Positions 18,090 to 26,171 of a DNA stretch of 64,000 nt are shown here, in pieces. The DNA is taken from NCBI GenBank assembly GCA_963751165.1, contig CAVVTP010000004.1, positions 163,081-227,080 on the forward strand. Direction: 5' to 3'. How positions within the stretch are numbered: the first letter of the stretch is position 1; each line of letters opens with the position of its first letter. The notes under the pieces are model-generated. The model worked only from the letters and a program-made list of their open reading frames with translations. It was not told the DNA's origin and searched no databases. Made by a program: the position numbers and the translations under genes. This DNA is from Roseiarcus sp963751165. Its GTDB lineage: Bacteria; Pseudomonadota; Alphaproteobacteria; Rhizobiales; Beijerinckiaceae.

Positions 18090-19598
18090 ATGAAGTTTGA
18101 CATGCGGTTTATTAGCGGACTCATTTGCTTGCCTTTGGCGTTTTCGGTCGCCATCGCACAAGAGACAGCGGCGCCGACGAAGGACGCTTCGCCGGCCGTT
18201 CAACGGTCCGGAGCAAGTCCCGAGCCTGCGCCAGGCGCTCCCGCGACCCCGTTCATGCCCCCGCAGCCGGGGCCGGCGGCGTCCGCCCCAGTCACGGGTC
18301 CGGCGTCAAGCCCGACGCCGCCCGCCGTCGCCATCCCTAGCTCGGCGCCGGCGGCGTCCGCTCCGCCGCCCGCGGCCGCGCCTGTCGCCGCGGCGCCCGC
18401 GCCGAAGCCGAAGAAGGTCGCACCCCGTCCGCGCCCCCTCGAGACCACGCTTTCGAGCGACCCCGAGCCGACATTCCAGCCCAACACGTTCTTCGCCACC
18501 GCCAAGGCGTCCGAACGCTATGGGGCGATCGCCGACGCCGGCGGCTGGCCGACCGACATCGTGGCGCTGCATCCGGGCGCGAAGGGAGCCGAGGTCGCCA
18601 CGCTGCGCCGGCGCCTCTCGATCGAAGGGGACCTGGATACGCAACATGCGGCGGGGCGGACGTGGGACGGCGAGCTCACGGCCGCCGTCAAACGCTTCCA
18701 GGCGCGCATGGGTCTGAGGCAGACCGGAATCGTCGCCGGCGCAACCCTGAAGGCGATCAATGTTCCGGCCAGCGTTCGCTTCCGAGAGCTCGCTTCGAGC
18801 GCCGACCGCATTGCGGGGGTCAATTTCGCCTTTGGCGACCGCTATGTCGTCGTCAATCTTCCATCGACTTCGGTCGAGGCGATCGAGAACGGACGCGTCG
18901 TTCACCGCTATGTCGCGATCGTCGGCGATCCCGAACACCCCTCGCCCGAGATCGCGGCGCAAATCCAGGTCATCAACCTCAATCCGACCTGGACAGTGCC
19001 GACGTCCATCATCAAGAAGGAAATCATCCCGCGCATGCAGCGCGACCCCGGCTATCTGACCCGGGAGAAGATCCGCATCCTCGACGGCTCGGGCCAGGAA
19101 ATCAATCCGAAGACGATCAACTGGAGCACCCAGCGAGCCGCTAACTACACGTTGAGGCAGGATTCAGGCGCGGGCAACTCGCTCGGGACGATCCGCATCG
19201 GCATGCCCAACAAGCTCGCCGTTTACATGCACGATACCCCCTCGAAGCGGCTGTTCGGAGCCGATTACCGGTTCCTCAGCCACGGCTGCGTGCGGGTTCA
19301 GGGCGTCTTCGATTATGCGGAGTGGCTGCTGCAGGGCACGCCCGGAGGCCCGGACGGAGTTTGGGACAAGGCGGCGATGCTGGCCAAGGTCAAGGAGGGC
19401 GCGCCCTACGACATCCGGCTTTCGAAGGCCGTGCCGGTGATCTGGGTCTACCTCACCGGCTGGTCGAACGGCGACGGTCCGGCCAACTTCCGCGACGATG
19501 TCTACGGGCTCGACACCGTGGGCGAGGCGCAGGCGAACGCGCAACCTGCACCAGAGGCAATGAGCGGAAAAGGACCAGCGCTCGGCCAGCGGAATTAA
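18090..19598 (+). CDS. L,D-transpeptidase with peptidoglycan-binding domain
   Basis: A 502-residue exported cell-wall enzyme. After a signal peptide (FISGLICLPLAFSVAIAQ) comes a long Pro/Ala-rich linker (about residues 25-130) that could span the periplasm. Next is a peptidoglycan-binding domain (VATLRRRLSIEGDLD; FQARMGLRQTGIVAG), then a YkuD/YcbB-like catalytic domain from about residue 250 to 470. The catalytic motif SHGCVRV puts His 398 and Cys 400 in place; the Cys forms 3-3 crosslinks or anchors proteins to peptidoglycan. The domain order matches the YcbB/LdtD type. I chose the ATG at 18090, which begins the signal peptide. Confidence 0.92.
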   Translation: MKFDMRFISGLICLPLAFSVAIAQETAAPTKDASPAVQRSGASPEPAPGAPATPFMPPQPGPAASAPVTGPASSPTPPAVAIPSSAPAASAPPPAAAPVAAAPAPKPKKVAPRPRPLETTLSSDPEPTFQPNTFFATAKASERYGAIADAGGWPTDIVALHPGAKGAEVATLRRRLSIEGDLDTQHAAGRTWDGELTAAVKRFQARMGLRQTGIVAGATLKAINVPASVRFRELASSADRIAGVNFAFGDRYVVVNLPSTSVEAIENGRVVHRYVAIVGDPEHPSPEIAAQIQVINLNPTWTVPTSIIKKEIIPRMQRDPGYLTREKIRILDGSGQEINPKTINWSTQRAANYTLRQDSGAGNSLGTIRIGMPNKLAVYMHDTPSKRLFGADYRFLSHGCVRVQGVFDYAEWLLQGTPGGPDGVWDKAAMLAKVKEGAPYDIRLSKAVPVIWVYLTGWSNGDGPANFRDDVYGLDTVGEAQANAQPAPEAMSGKGPALGQRN

Positions 19599-19914
19599 GG
19601 CGAAGCAGCCACGAAGCGCGCAAGCGGAACTCGTTTTCGTTCGAATATCAGGTGCTTGCGCGCCCCTTCTGCACGAAGTGGGGAAGGGGTCGGGCGAAGC
19701 CCGATGGATGGGGTGTGAAAAGCGGTGTGGACGACGGCGGTTCGCGCTGACCGTCGTGCAATCCGACTCGGTTTGAAGAAGCGGGCACACTCCATCACAC
19801 CCGGCCAGCGCGGATCGCCGTCGCCGATTGCGGTCGCGCGAGGGGAGAAGTCCAGCCCGTCCCAGTGGCGTCCGCTGCGGCCCCGGTCTAAAGAAGCCAA
19901 AATTGTAGTTCAGG
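19599..19914. other. Intergenic region with degenerate palindrome
   Basis: No gene is supported in these 316 bases. Around 19660-19715 the sequence CGCCCCTTCTGC...GGGGAAGGGGTCGGGC contains a partial inverted repeat and the phrase ATGGATGGGGTGTGAAAA, resembling the extragenic repeats that flank genes in many alphaproteobacteria. It probably also carries the ilvE promoter, but no clear -35/-10 was found. Confidence 0.4.
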
Positions 19915-21021
19915 ATGCAAGCCCAGATGGACGCCGAGCACGGTCACGTTTTCACCCGCCGCCCGCATCCCGCGCCGGTCGCCGCGAAGGTCCGGGCGTC
20001 GATGCTGGAAGACCCCGGCTTCGGCAGAGTCTTCACCGACCACATGGCGACCATCCGCTGGACGCAGGCCCGCGGCTGGCACGCCGCCGAGATCAGGCCC
20101 CGCGAGCCGTTCGTGCTCGATCCGGCCAGCGCCGTGCTGCACTACGCCCAGGAGATTTTCGAGGGCCTCAAGGCCTACCGCGTGGGCGACGGCGGCGTCG
20201 CGCTGTTCCGCCCCGAGCAGAACGCGCGCCGCTTCCAGGCCTCCGCCGAGCGGCTCGCGATGCCCGTCCTACCCGAGGTGGCCTTCCTGGGCGCGATCGA
20301 GGAGCTGGTGAAGGCGGACGTCGAGTGGGTCCCGGGCGGCGACGGCAGCCTCTACCTGCGCCCGTTCATGTTCGCCAGCGAGGCTTTTCTCGGCGTCCGG
20401 CCGGCCTCCGAATATCATTTCGTCGTCATCGCCTCGCCGGTCGGCGCCTATTTCAAGAGCGGCAGGAAGGCAGTCGGCGTCTGGCTGTCGGCCGATTACA
20501 CCCGCGCCGCGCCGGGCGGCACGGGCGCCGCCAAGTGCGGCGGCAACTACGCCGCAAGCCTCGTCGCCCAGGCCGAGGCGATCCGACAGGGCTGCGACCA
20601 GGTCGTCTTTCTCGACGCCGCCGAACGCCGGTGGGTCGAGGAGCTCGGCGGCATGAACGTCTTCTTCGTCTTCGACGACGGCTCGATGCTGACGCCGCCG
20701 CTCGGCGGCACCATTTTGCCGGGCGTCACCCGCGATTCGATCATCGCGCTCGCCCGCGGCGAAGGGAAGACCGTGCGCGAGGAGCGCTACAGCTATGACG
20801 CCTGGCGGGCCGACGCGGCGAGCGGCCGATTGCGCGAGGCCTTCGCCTGCGGCACCGCGGCGGTCGTCACCCCGATCGGCGAGATCAAGTCCGCCGACGG
20901 CGGCTTCGTCATCGGCAACGGCGGCGGCGGCCCGGTCGCCGAAGCCTTGAGGGCGAAGCTGGTCGGCATCCAGCGCGGCGAGATCGCCGACGAATACGGC
21001 TGGGTGCGGAGGGTGGTCTGA
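19915..21021 (+). CDS. ilvE: Branched-chain amino acid aminotransferase
   Basis: A 368-residue class IV PLP aminotransferase performing the last step of valine, leucine and isoleucine synthesis and the first step of their breakdown. Key blocks are HYAQEIFEGLKAYR, YLRPFMFASEAFLGVRP, GAAKCGGNYAASL with PLP-Lys at residue 207, ELGGMNVFFVF and GTILPGVTRDSII. The length and motifs fit the larger (eukaryote-like) BCAT group rather than the 310-residue E. coli form. It is monocistronic as far as can be seen. Confidence 0.94.
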   Translation: MQAQMDAEHGHVFTRRPHPAPVAAKVRASMLEDPGFGRVFTDHMATIRWTQARGWHAAEIRPREPFVLDPASAVLHYAQEIFEGLKAYRVGDGGVALFRPEQNARRFQASAERLAMPVLPEVAFLGAIEELVKADVEWVPGGDGSLYLRPFMFASEAFLGVRPASEYHFVVIASPVGAYFKSGRKAVGVWLSADYTRAAPGGTGAAKCGGNYAASLVAQAEAIRQGCDQVVFLDAAERRWVEELGGMNVFFVFDDGSMLTPPLGGTILPGVTRDSIIALARGEGKTVREERYSYDAWRADAASGRLREAFACGTAAVVTPIGEIKSADGGFVIGNGGGGPVAEALRAKLVGIQRGEIADEYGWVRRVV

Positions 21022-21251
21022 GCACGCAAGGGCAGGGGAAGCGCGAGCGATCGGTGCTTCTTCGGCGGCTTGTTCAACACGGTAGCTTCAGCCACCTCCC
21101 GATAGGCGTGTTTGCTGACCTCCTCGGCGAGGCGGACTGGAAGCGCCCCGCCAGGTTGGCGCTCGTGAGGGGCGGACTGACGTTCGTCCTGCCGATTTTA
21201 CTGAACCCATGCCAGAGTCCACGCCGCATAGATTGAGCCCGAGGACGTCGG

Positions 21252-21923
21252 TTGAAAGTGATTAAGTCTTGGAGCGTTGCGGCGGTCGTGACCGTCGTCC
21301 TCGTGGTGATCTCGGTCAATTTCCTCGACAGGCCGACGGCATGGTTCTTCTATCGGGTGTTCGGCCATCTCATGATTGTGCGCCAATTCGCCGCCACGCC
21401 GAGTTTTTTCGGTCCCTTTGAGCTCTTCACACTTTTGATCTTCTTCATTCGCCGCATCGCGCTCTACCCGCTGAGCCGGGCCGACGCCGCCCTCCTTTTA
21501 TGCGAAGCGAGCCTGCTGGCGACGAAATCGCTCGTGTCGCCCATGAAGTTCTTCTTTGGACGGCCGTGGCCTTTGTACGGTCATCCTTCCTTTCTGCTCG
21601 ATGGCGCTTATGGCTTTAACTTTTTGACTGCAGGCCAAGAGGCTTTTCCTTCCGGACACGCGGCCTCAGTCTGCGCCGTGGTCAGCGTTCTTTGGGTGAT
21701 GTACCCGAGATTTAAGCGGCTATACGTAGCGGCAGTCGCGGCCATCGGGCTGGCGCTTGTCGCGGGAGATTTTCACTTTCTCAGCGACGTCATCGCAGGC
21801 GGATTCCTCGGAACCACCGTTGCTATGTTGATCCTGGCTGCTTCGGATTTCGCGAGGGGCAAGCTGAGCTCTGCAGGGCTCCGTCTGGGGGCTCTATCCG
21901 GATGCCGATCCCGCGCTGAATAA
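21252..21923 (+). CDS. PAP2-family membrane phosphatase
   Basis: A 223-residue membrane protein with about six hydrophobic helices. The three PAP2 signature blocks are present: KFFFGRPWP (K-x6-RP type), AFPSGHAASV (PSGH) and GDFHFLSDVIAGGFLG (third motif with His and Asp). The family removes phosphate from phosphatidate, diacylglycerol pyrophosphate, undecaprenyl pyrophosphate or lipid A at the periplasmic face. The start is a TTG at 21252 or a GTG two codons later; no strong ribosome site separates them. Confidence 0.85.
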   Translation: MKVIKSWSVAAVVTVVLVVISVNFLDRPTAWFFYRVFGHLMIVRQFAATPSFFGPFELFTLLIFFIRRIALYPLSRADAALLLCEASLLATKSLVSPMKFFFGRPWPLYGHPSFLLDGAYGFNFLTAGQEAFPSGHAASVCAVVSVLWVMYPRFKRLYVAAVAAIGLALVAGDFHFLSDVIAGGFLGTTVAMLILAASDFARGKLSSAGLRLGALSGCRSRAE

Positions 21924-21984
21924 TGGCCGGGCAGATCATTAATTGGGTTCGTTTTGCCAAACTCGGCATTTACACAATGATATT

Positions 21985-22190
21985 ATGTTGGTAACAATCG
22001 AGGTCGCGAATTGCTCTCTTGCGCCTCGACAGCGCTCGACGTTCATATCGGTCCAGCCGAGTAATCTCCGCGACGCTATCAATCAGAATTGCTGCCAACT
22101 TGTCGTCCCTTCCAGAAAATTCGGCTGAATGAGCATGCGGACACGATTGAGATCGACCTGAGCTTCGGCAACTGGCGAGCAAAATTGAGA
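21985..22190 (-). pseudogene. Decayed partial copy of the neighbouring 'STGP' protein gene
   Basis: On the minus strand the sequence reads VAEAQVDLNRVR, skips about 25 residues, then continues GRDDKLAAIL and LDRYERRALSRRKRAIRDLD. This matches AEAQVDLNRVR, DDKIAAIL and LDRYERRALSRRKSLIRNFD of the intact gene at 22267-22800. It has lost the N-terminus and an internal segment and has a frame break, so it is a relic of a duplication. Confidence 0.7.
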
Positions 22191-22266
22191 GTTATCCAGG
22201 TATAAGACGTTTTGTTGTTTCCCTTATCCTCGCTGCAAATTCGCCAAGTTGCGTTAATTTGGTCGC

Positions 22267-22800
22267 TCACGGCCGGTAGGCAAGCGCGCGCAACGCGTCA
22301 AAATTGCGGATCAGGGATTTGCGTCTCGATAGAGCGCGGCGCTCATATCGATCGAGCACCTCCAGCTTGAGAGTTCTGTCTGCCAAAATCGCCGCAATCT
22401 TGTCGTCGCCTTCGAGAGGCCTGCCGAATTCGAAGCAAAAGCGGTCGATCGGATTCATTAACCGGAGTTGCTGCCTCGGAACCCAAGCCCGCCGATAGTC
22501 GGGATCGGCAAGTATTCGCACGATCACGCTCCGGCGATGGGCGCGCACGCGATTGAGATCGACTTGAGCTTCGGCGATCCGCCCCGCTCGCTCGAGCGCC
22601 TCGGCGTTGGCGCGAGGACCGGCGATTTTGTTCGCCATCGTCTCGACCCCGCGCGCGAGAGCGGGGTCGGCGGAGACGGATAGATTCAGGCCATGGCGCA
22701 ACGCGTTTTGTGCGGAGCGAGATTTTCCCGCCGCACTCTTCGGCCCAGTGCTCGATTTCGCGTTCATGAGGTTGGCGCGCATTCGGCGGTCGCTGGTCAA
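22267..22800 (-). CDS. Hypothetical protein with STGPKSAAGKSRSAQNALRHG motif
   Basis: About 177 residues. The N-terminal block SSTGPKSAAGKSRSAQNALR followed by HGL is a hallmark of a widespread, uncharacterised bacterial family often present in multiple copies near mobile DNA. The C-terminal end LDRYERRALSRRKSLIRNFD is also conserved in that family. I favour a TTG start at 22800 because the family usually begins about ten residues before the STGP block; an ATG at 22782 is the alternative. The frame stays open to 23088, but that part is antisense to an IstB relic. Function is unknown. Confidence 0.65.
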   Translation of the reverse strand: MTSDRRMRANLMNAKSSTGPKSAAGKSRSAQNALRHGLNLSVSADPALARGVETMANKIAGPRANAEALERAGRIAEAQVDLNRVRAHRRSVIVRILADPDYRRAWVPRQQLRLMNPIDRFCFEFGRPLEGDDKIAAILADRTLKLEVLDRYERRALSRRKSLIRNFDALRALAYRP

Positions 22801-22923
22801 GGCCGCGTTCCTCCGCCTAGTTCTCCAGTTTCGACGTCTCGAAACTCCGCGTCCTGAACCTCGCCGATCGCTTGACGCATTGCAGCGCCAAGAGCTTCGC
22901 GGTGCATCCGCGCCGGACGCCGC

Positions 22924-23267
22924 GGGCGCTTCTTCACCACCGTCGATCTCGTCAACCAGCTCGAGGCCGAGGCGCGCGCCGGGCGCCAGGGCCGCATCGC
23001 CGATTATCTCAGCCGCATGGACTTCGTCGTCCTCGACGAGCTCGGCTACCTGCCGTTCGCCCAGGCCGGCGGCCAGCTTCTCTTTCACCTCGTCAGCCGG
23101 CTCTGCGAGCGCACCTCGATCCTGGTCACTCCCAATCTTGCCTTCGGCGAATGGCCGAGAATGTTCGGCGATCCAAGATGACCACGGCGCTGCTCGATCG
23201 CCTCGCCCATCACTGCGACATCGTCGAGACCGGCAACGAGAGCTGGCGCTTCAAGAACCGCGCCTGA
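22924..23267 (+). pseudogene. IS21-type IstB helper ATPase relic (C-terminal half)
   Basis: The plus strand encodes GRFFTTVDLVNQLEAEA, then DFVVLDELGYLPFAQAGGQL with the Walker B motif, then ILVTPNLAFGEWPRMFGDP. After GDP one base is missing, so an in-frame TGA replaces the K-M junction; the next frame continues TTALLDRLAHHCDIVETGNE to the stop at 23267. This is the end of IstB/DnaC-like proteins. The N-terminal Walker A part and the partner IstA are absent, so the element is dead. Confidence 0.8.
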
Positions 23268-23316
23268 GCGTTGTCCAATGACCGGGATTTTGTGACGTCA
23301 CGCTTCGGAGTGGACC

Positions 23317-23460
23317 ATGCCACGCAAGCCGATCGGAGAGCGACCGATGACCGATGCCGAGCGCCGAGGCGGAGGAAGGCGAGCGCCTTGCGGTTGAGGC
23401 ATTCCCAATCCTTGGCCAGTTTGCGACAGCGGCCGAACTAAGGGCCTGTCAGGAATTAAC
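23317..23460. other. Debris of an IS-associated small gene
   Basis: MPRKPIGERPMTDAERRGGG is readable at 23317 onward, resembling the start of a small protein (MARKPIGERPMTDAERQAR) that accompanies some insertion sequences. It loses its frame after about 20 codons. The segment GGCCTGTCAGGAATTAACC at 23442-23460 touches the ISAzo13 transposase stop and may be that element's terminal repeat. Confidence 0.35.
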
Positions 23461-24558
23461 CGCTTTGGATGTGTGGGGTTGAGGGGGCGATGGTGTAGTT
23501 CCATTCGCCGTGGAAATCTGCGTGCTGAATGTTGAGGTTTCGCATGTCCGCGTCCGAGACGACGATTCCCTTGGGATAGGATTTGTCGTCGAGTTCGCAT
23601 CGAACCGTCAAACCGGTTTTGGTGGTCGTGGCGCCAATCAATTCGACGATGACGCGATAGCTGAGCAGCGGTTTGGCACGCCAATTTTGGGTGATGAACG
23701 AGAACAGGCGATGCTCGATCTTGTTCCTTTTGCTGGTTCCAGGCGGCAGATGATGGACTTCGATTGAGATGTCGAGTTCATCGGCGAGGCGCTGCAATTC
23801 AAGTTTCCACAACCGCACGCGCGAGCCGTTCGATCCGCCGCCATCGGCGGTGATGACCAGGCGGCGGGCGAGCGGATAGCGAACGCGGCCGATGTCTTGC
23901 CACCATCTGCGAATGGTCTGAACCGCGAAGGCCGCCGTGTCGTTGTCGACCCCGACGCTGACCCAGCCCGCGTTGGCGGCCAGATCGTAGATTCCATAAG
24001 GCACGGCGCGGCCGAGATCCTTGATCAGGAAATCGTGCACACGCACTTCTTCCGGGTCGCCTTGCTTGCGCCACTCGCGGCCGGCGTTCTTGAAATCGCC
24101 GACCAGTTCCTTCTTCTTCGTATCGACGGATATCGCTGGCTGGTTCTCGGCCATGGCCGTCTTGACCGCGTCGTTGATGACCCCAAACTGAGCGTCGCGG
24201 TCGGATTGTCGACGCCCTCGCGCGTCTTGCTATTGGCTTGCAGGCTGAACTTCTGCTTCTTCAGCAACTCGCCGACAACCGTATGACTGATCTTGTGTCC
24301 GAGTTTGTCGAGTTCCCCGGCCAGCCGGCGCAGGCTCTTGCACGTCCACCGCAGCGGCGACATCGGATCGCCGCGCGCGTCGGGCTCGATCAGCGCGTTC
24401 AGATCGCCAAGCAAACTCGGGTCCATTTCCGTAGGCGATTTGCGTCCCCCTCCCGGACGGCGAACGCCGCCGGGCTTCAGCGGCGGCGGTGCGTCGAGTT
24501 CCTTCAGGCCGCGGCCGAACGTGCTTGCGGCAATGCGCGCGACGCGGGAAACCACGGC
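23456..24558 (-). pseudogene. ISAzo13-family transposase, truncated and frameshifted
   Basis: The minus strand reads ASTFGRGLKELDAPPPLKPG, RRPGGGRK and KSLRRLAGELDKLGHKISHT, then after one missing base near 24204 continues NDAVKTAMAENQPAISVDTK, DGGGSNGSRVRLWK and FSFITQNWRAKPLLSYR. These are diagnostic ISAzo13-family blocks including the DDE catalytic core. Repairing the deletion restores one frame. The N-terminus is replaced at about 24558 by ISAs1 sequence, so the element is a broken fragment. Confidence 0.8.
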
Positions 24559-24851
24559 TACCCAGGCGACGAAGCAGCGCTGAAACTGCTCGTGGTCCAG
24601 CACGGCGAGAATATCGCCAAGATGGTCGTCCGCCGGCGTGCCGTTGGCGAAGGTCTAGCTTCTTGCGGCCGAACAGAGCGATGTCGGTGATGGTCTCCGT
24701 CACCGGCCAGGACGGCGATCAGGCAGAGCAGCAGGATCTCTTCCAGCGGGTAGTCCACCTTCCCCTGCTGGCGGGGATCTTTCAGATCATTGAATGACTT
24801 AAGAAGACGACGGTTTCGTCCAACGCCGTCCAGTCCGGCTCGCCCCCTCAT
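24559..24851 (-). pseudogene. ISAs1-family transposase, N-terminal relic
   Basis: The frame starting at 24851 gives SFNDLKDPRQQGKVDYPLEE, ILLLCLIAVLAG, then with frame changes TETITDIALFGRKKLDL and VLDHEQFQRCFVAWVA. These are the DDE_Tnp_1-associated N-terminal blocks of ISAs1 transposases. The catalytic remainder is missing; the sequence runs directly into the ISAzo13 fragment at about 24558, so one element probably inserted into or recombined with the other. Confidence 0.75.
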
Positions 24852-24979
24852 GCGAATCGAGGGCCGTCACTGGATTTAGCACTTTCGCGGCTTGTTGGCG
24901 TGACCCGTAGTGCGATCTACCCGTCACCTCTCACTTCAAATTGGACCTTGTGCGTGTTAGCGCGCGATGCTCGGCGTGG

Positions 24980-25261
24980 TCATTCACGCCCTTGTTGTTT
25001 TGACTGTGGGAGGCGCAGGCGGACGCCGACTCCGCCTCCGTTTTCCGAGATAAACAGGACGCCGGCGGACTCCAACGCGCGACGTATTGCCAGATCATTT
25101 GCTGCGGTTAGCGACGTCTGCTGATCAGTCAACTCAGCACGCCGAATCGTCGCAATTCCGAGAGCCGATGCTTGAGCCAAATCCTCGGCACTCCATCGGA
25201 GCAGAGCTCGCGCGGCACGAATCTGCGCGCTCGTTAATGGCGTGACGTCTGCTCTTGACAT
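24980..25261 (-). CDS. XRE-like helix-turn-helix regulator
   Basis: A 93-residue protein with an XRE-type helix-turn-helix: ITSAQIRAARALLRWSAEDL-like segment TSAQIRAARALLRWSAEDLA, then ASALGIATIRRAE. The C-terminal part (IRRALESAGVLFISENGGGV) is the usual tail of small chromosomal XRE proteins that regulate a neighbouring cassette. It is divergent from the YqaJ gene, with about 80 bases between the two starts, so it is a candidate repressor of the recombination cassette. No operator was identified. Confidence 0.85.
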   Translation of the reverse strand: MSRADVTPLTSAQIRAARALLRWSAEDLAQASALGIATIRRAELTDQQTSLTAANDLAIRRALESAGVLFISENGGGVGVRLRLPQSKQQGRE

Positions 25262-25340
25262 TTTGCTATCGAATGATATGTTTCATATCTAATGATTCTT
25301 GATGGTGCATGAGACTATGTTTCTACGGTTGGAGAAAGAC

Positions 25341-26171
25341 ATGAATTCAGTGAAGACACAGGAAAATCGTCGTGCCCGTCGTCGCTTCATAGGCGGCTCG
25401 GACGCCAGGATCATCATGAGCCCGGACGAAGCGGCGCTCATCCGCTTATGGAAGGAAAAGCGCGGCGAGGCGGAGCCCGAGGATCTGACCGACAATCTCA
25501 TCGTCCAGCTCGGCGTCGTAACCGAGGTGCTCAACCGGTCCTGGTACGAGCGCAACACCGGACGGGCCGTCACCGACGTTCAACGCTGGGTTCAGCACCC
25601 GGTGCATCGTTTCTTGGCGGCGACGCTGGATGGGTTCGTGAACGACCCCGACGCCGTGTTCGAAGCAAAATTCATGCTGCCCTGGTCGTTCTCGGTGGAG
25701 GCCGCGGCCGAGAAGCATATGGCCCAACTGCAGCACAACATGTGGGTCACCAACGCCCGGTCGGCGGCGCTCTCCATCATCACCGGAGGGGGCAAATGGA
25801 TCGAGATGACCATCCCCGCCGACGCGCTCTACCAGCACTTTCTGGTCACCGCCGAACGCCGGTTCTGGCGCTGCGTTCAGACCGGCGAGATCCCTCGGCC
25901 CTATGGCCTCGAACCGCCGCGGCCGCGGGTCGAGGCGGTTCGCATCGTCGACATGAGCGAATCCAATTCATGGGCGGAGTTCGCCGGCCTCTTCTGCTCA
26001 ACCCGCTCGGCATTCCTCGACCACGAGAGAGCCAAGGCCGAGCTCAAGGCCCTGATGCCCGAGGACGCCAAGGAGGCGAGTGGTCACGGAGTTCGCGCCA
26101 AACGCTCGAAGTCGGGCGCGATCAGCTTCGATCTGCTGCTTCAGGAGGAAAGCCGTGCAGCGGTCGAGTGA
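25341..26171 (+). CDS. YqaJ-type viral recombinase/exonuclease
   Basis: A 276-residue protein of the YqaJ/lambda-exonuclease (PD-(D/E)xK) family, phage-type 5'-3' exonucleases that make single-stranded DNA for annealing proteins. Visible blocks are RRRFIGGSDARIIMSPDE, HPVHRFLAATLDGFVNDP and FEAKFMLPWSF (the D...ExK catalytic core), then HMAQLQHNMWVTNA. The start at 25341 has GGAG seven bases upstream; the open frame to 25299 lacks such a site. The gene overlaps the ERF gene by 17 bases. A decayed second copy lies at 31,585-31,800. Confidence 0.87.
   Translation: MNSVKTQENRRARRRFIGGSDARIIMSPDEAALIRLWKEKRGEAEPEDLTDNLIVQLGVVTEVLNRSWYERNTGRAVTDVQRWVQHPVHRFLAATLDGFVNDPDAVFEAKFMLPWSFSVEAAAEKHMAQLQHNMWVTNARSAALSIITGGGKWIEMTIPADALYQHFLVTAERRFWRCVQTGEIPRPYGLEPPRPRVEAVRIVDMSESNSWAEFAGLFCSTRSAFLDHERAKAELKALMPEDAKEASGHGVRAKRSKSGAISFDLLLQEESRAAVE

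Noticed and set aside
22801..23088. N-terminal extension of the STGP protein
   Set aside because: It is antisense to an IstB relic and lacks similarity to the family; a start near 22,800 fits better.
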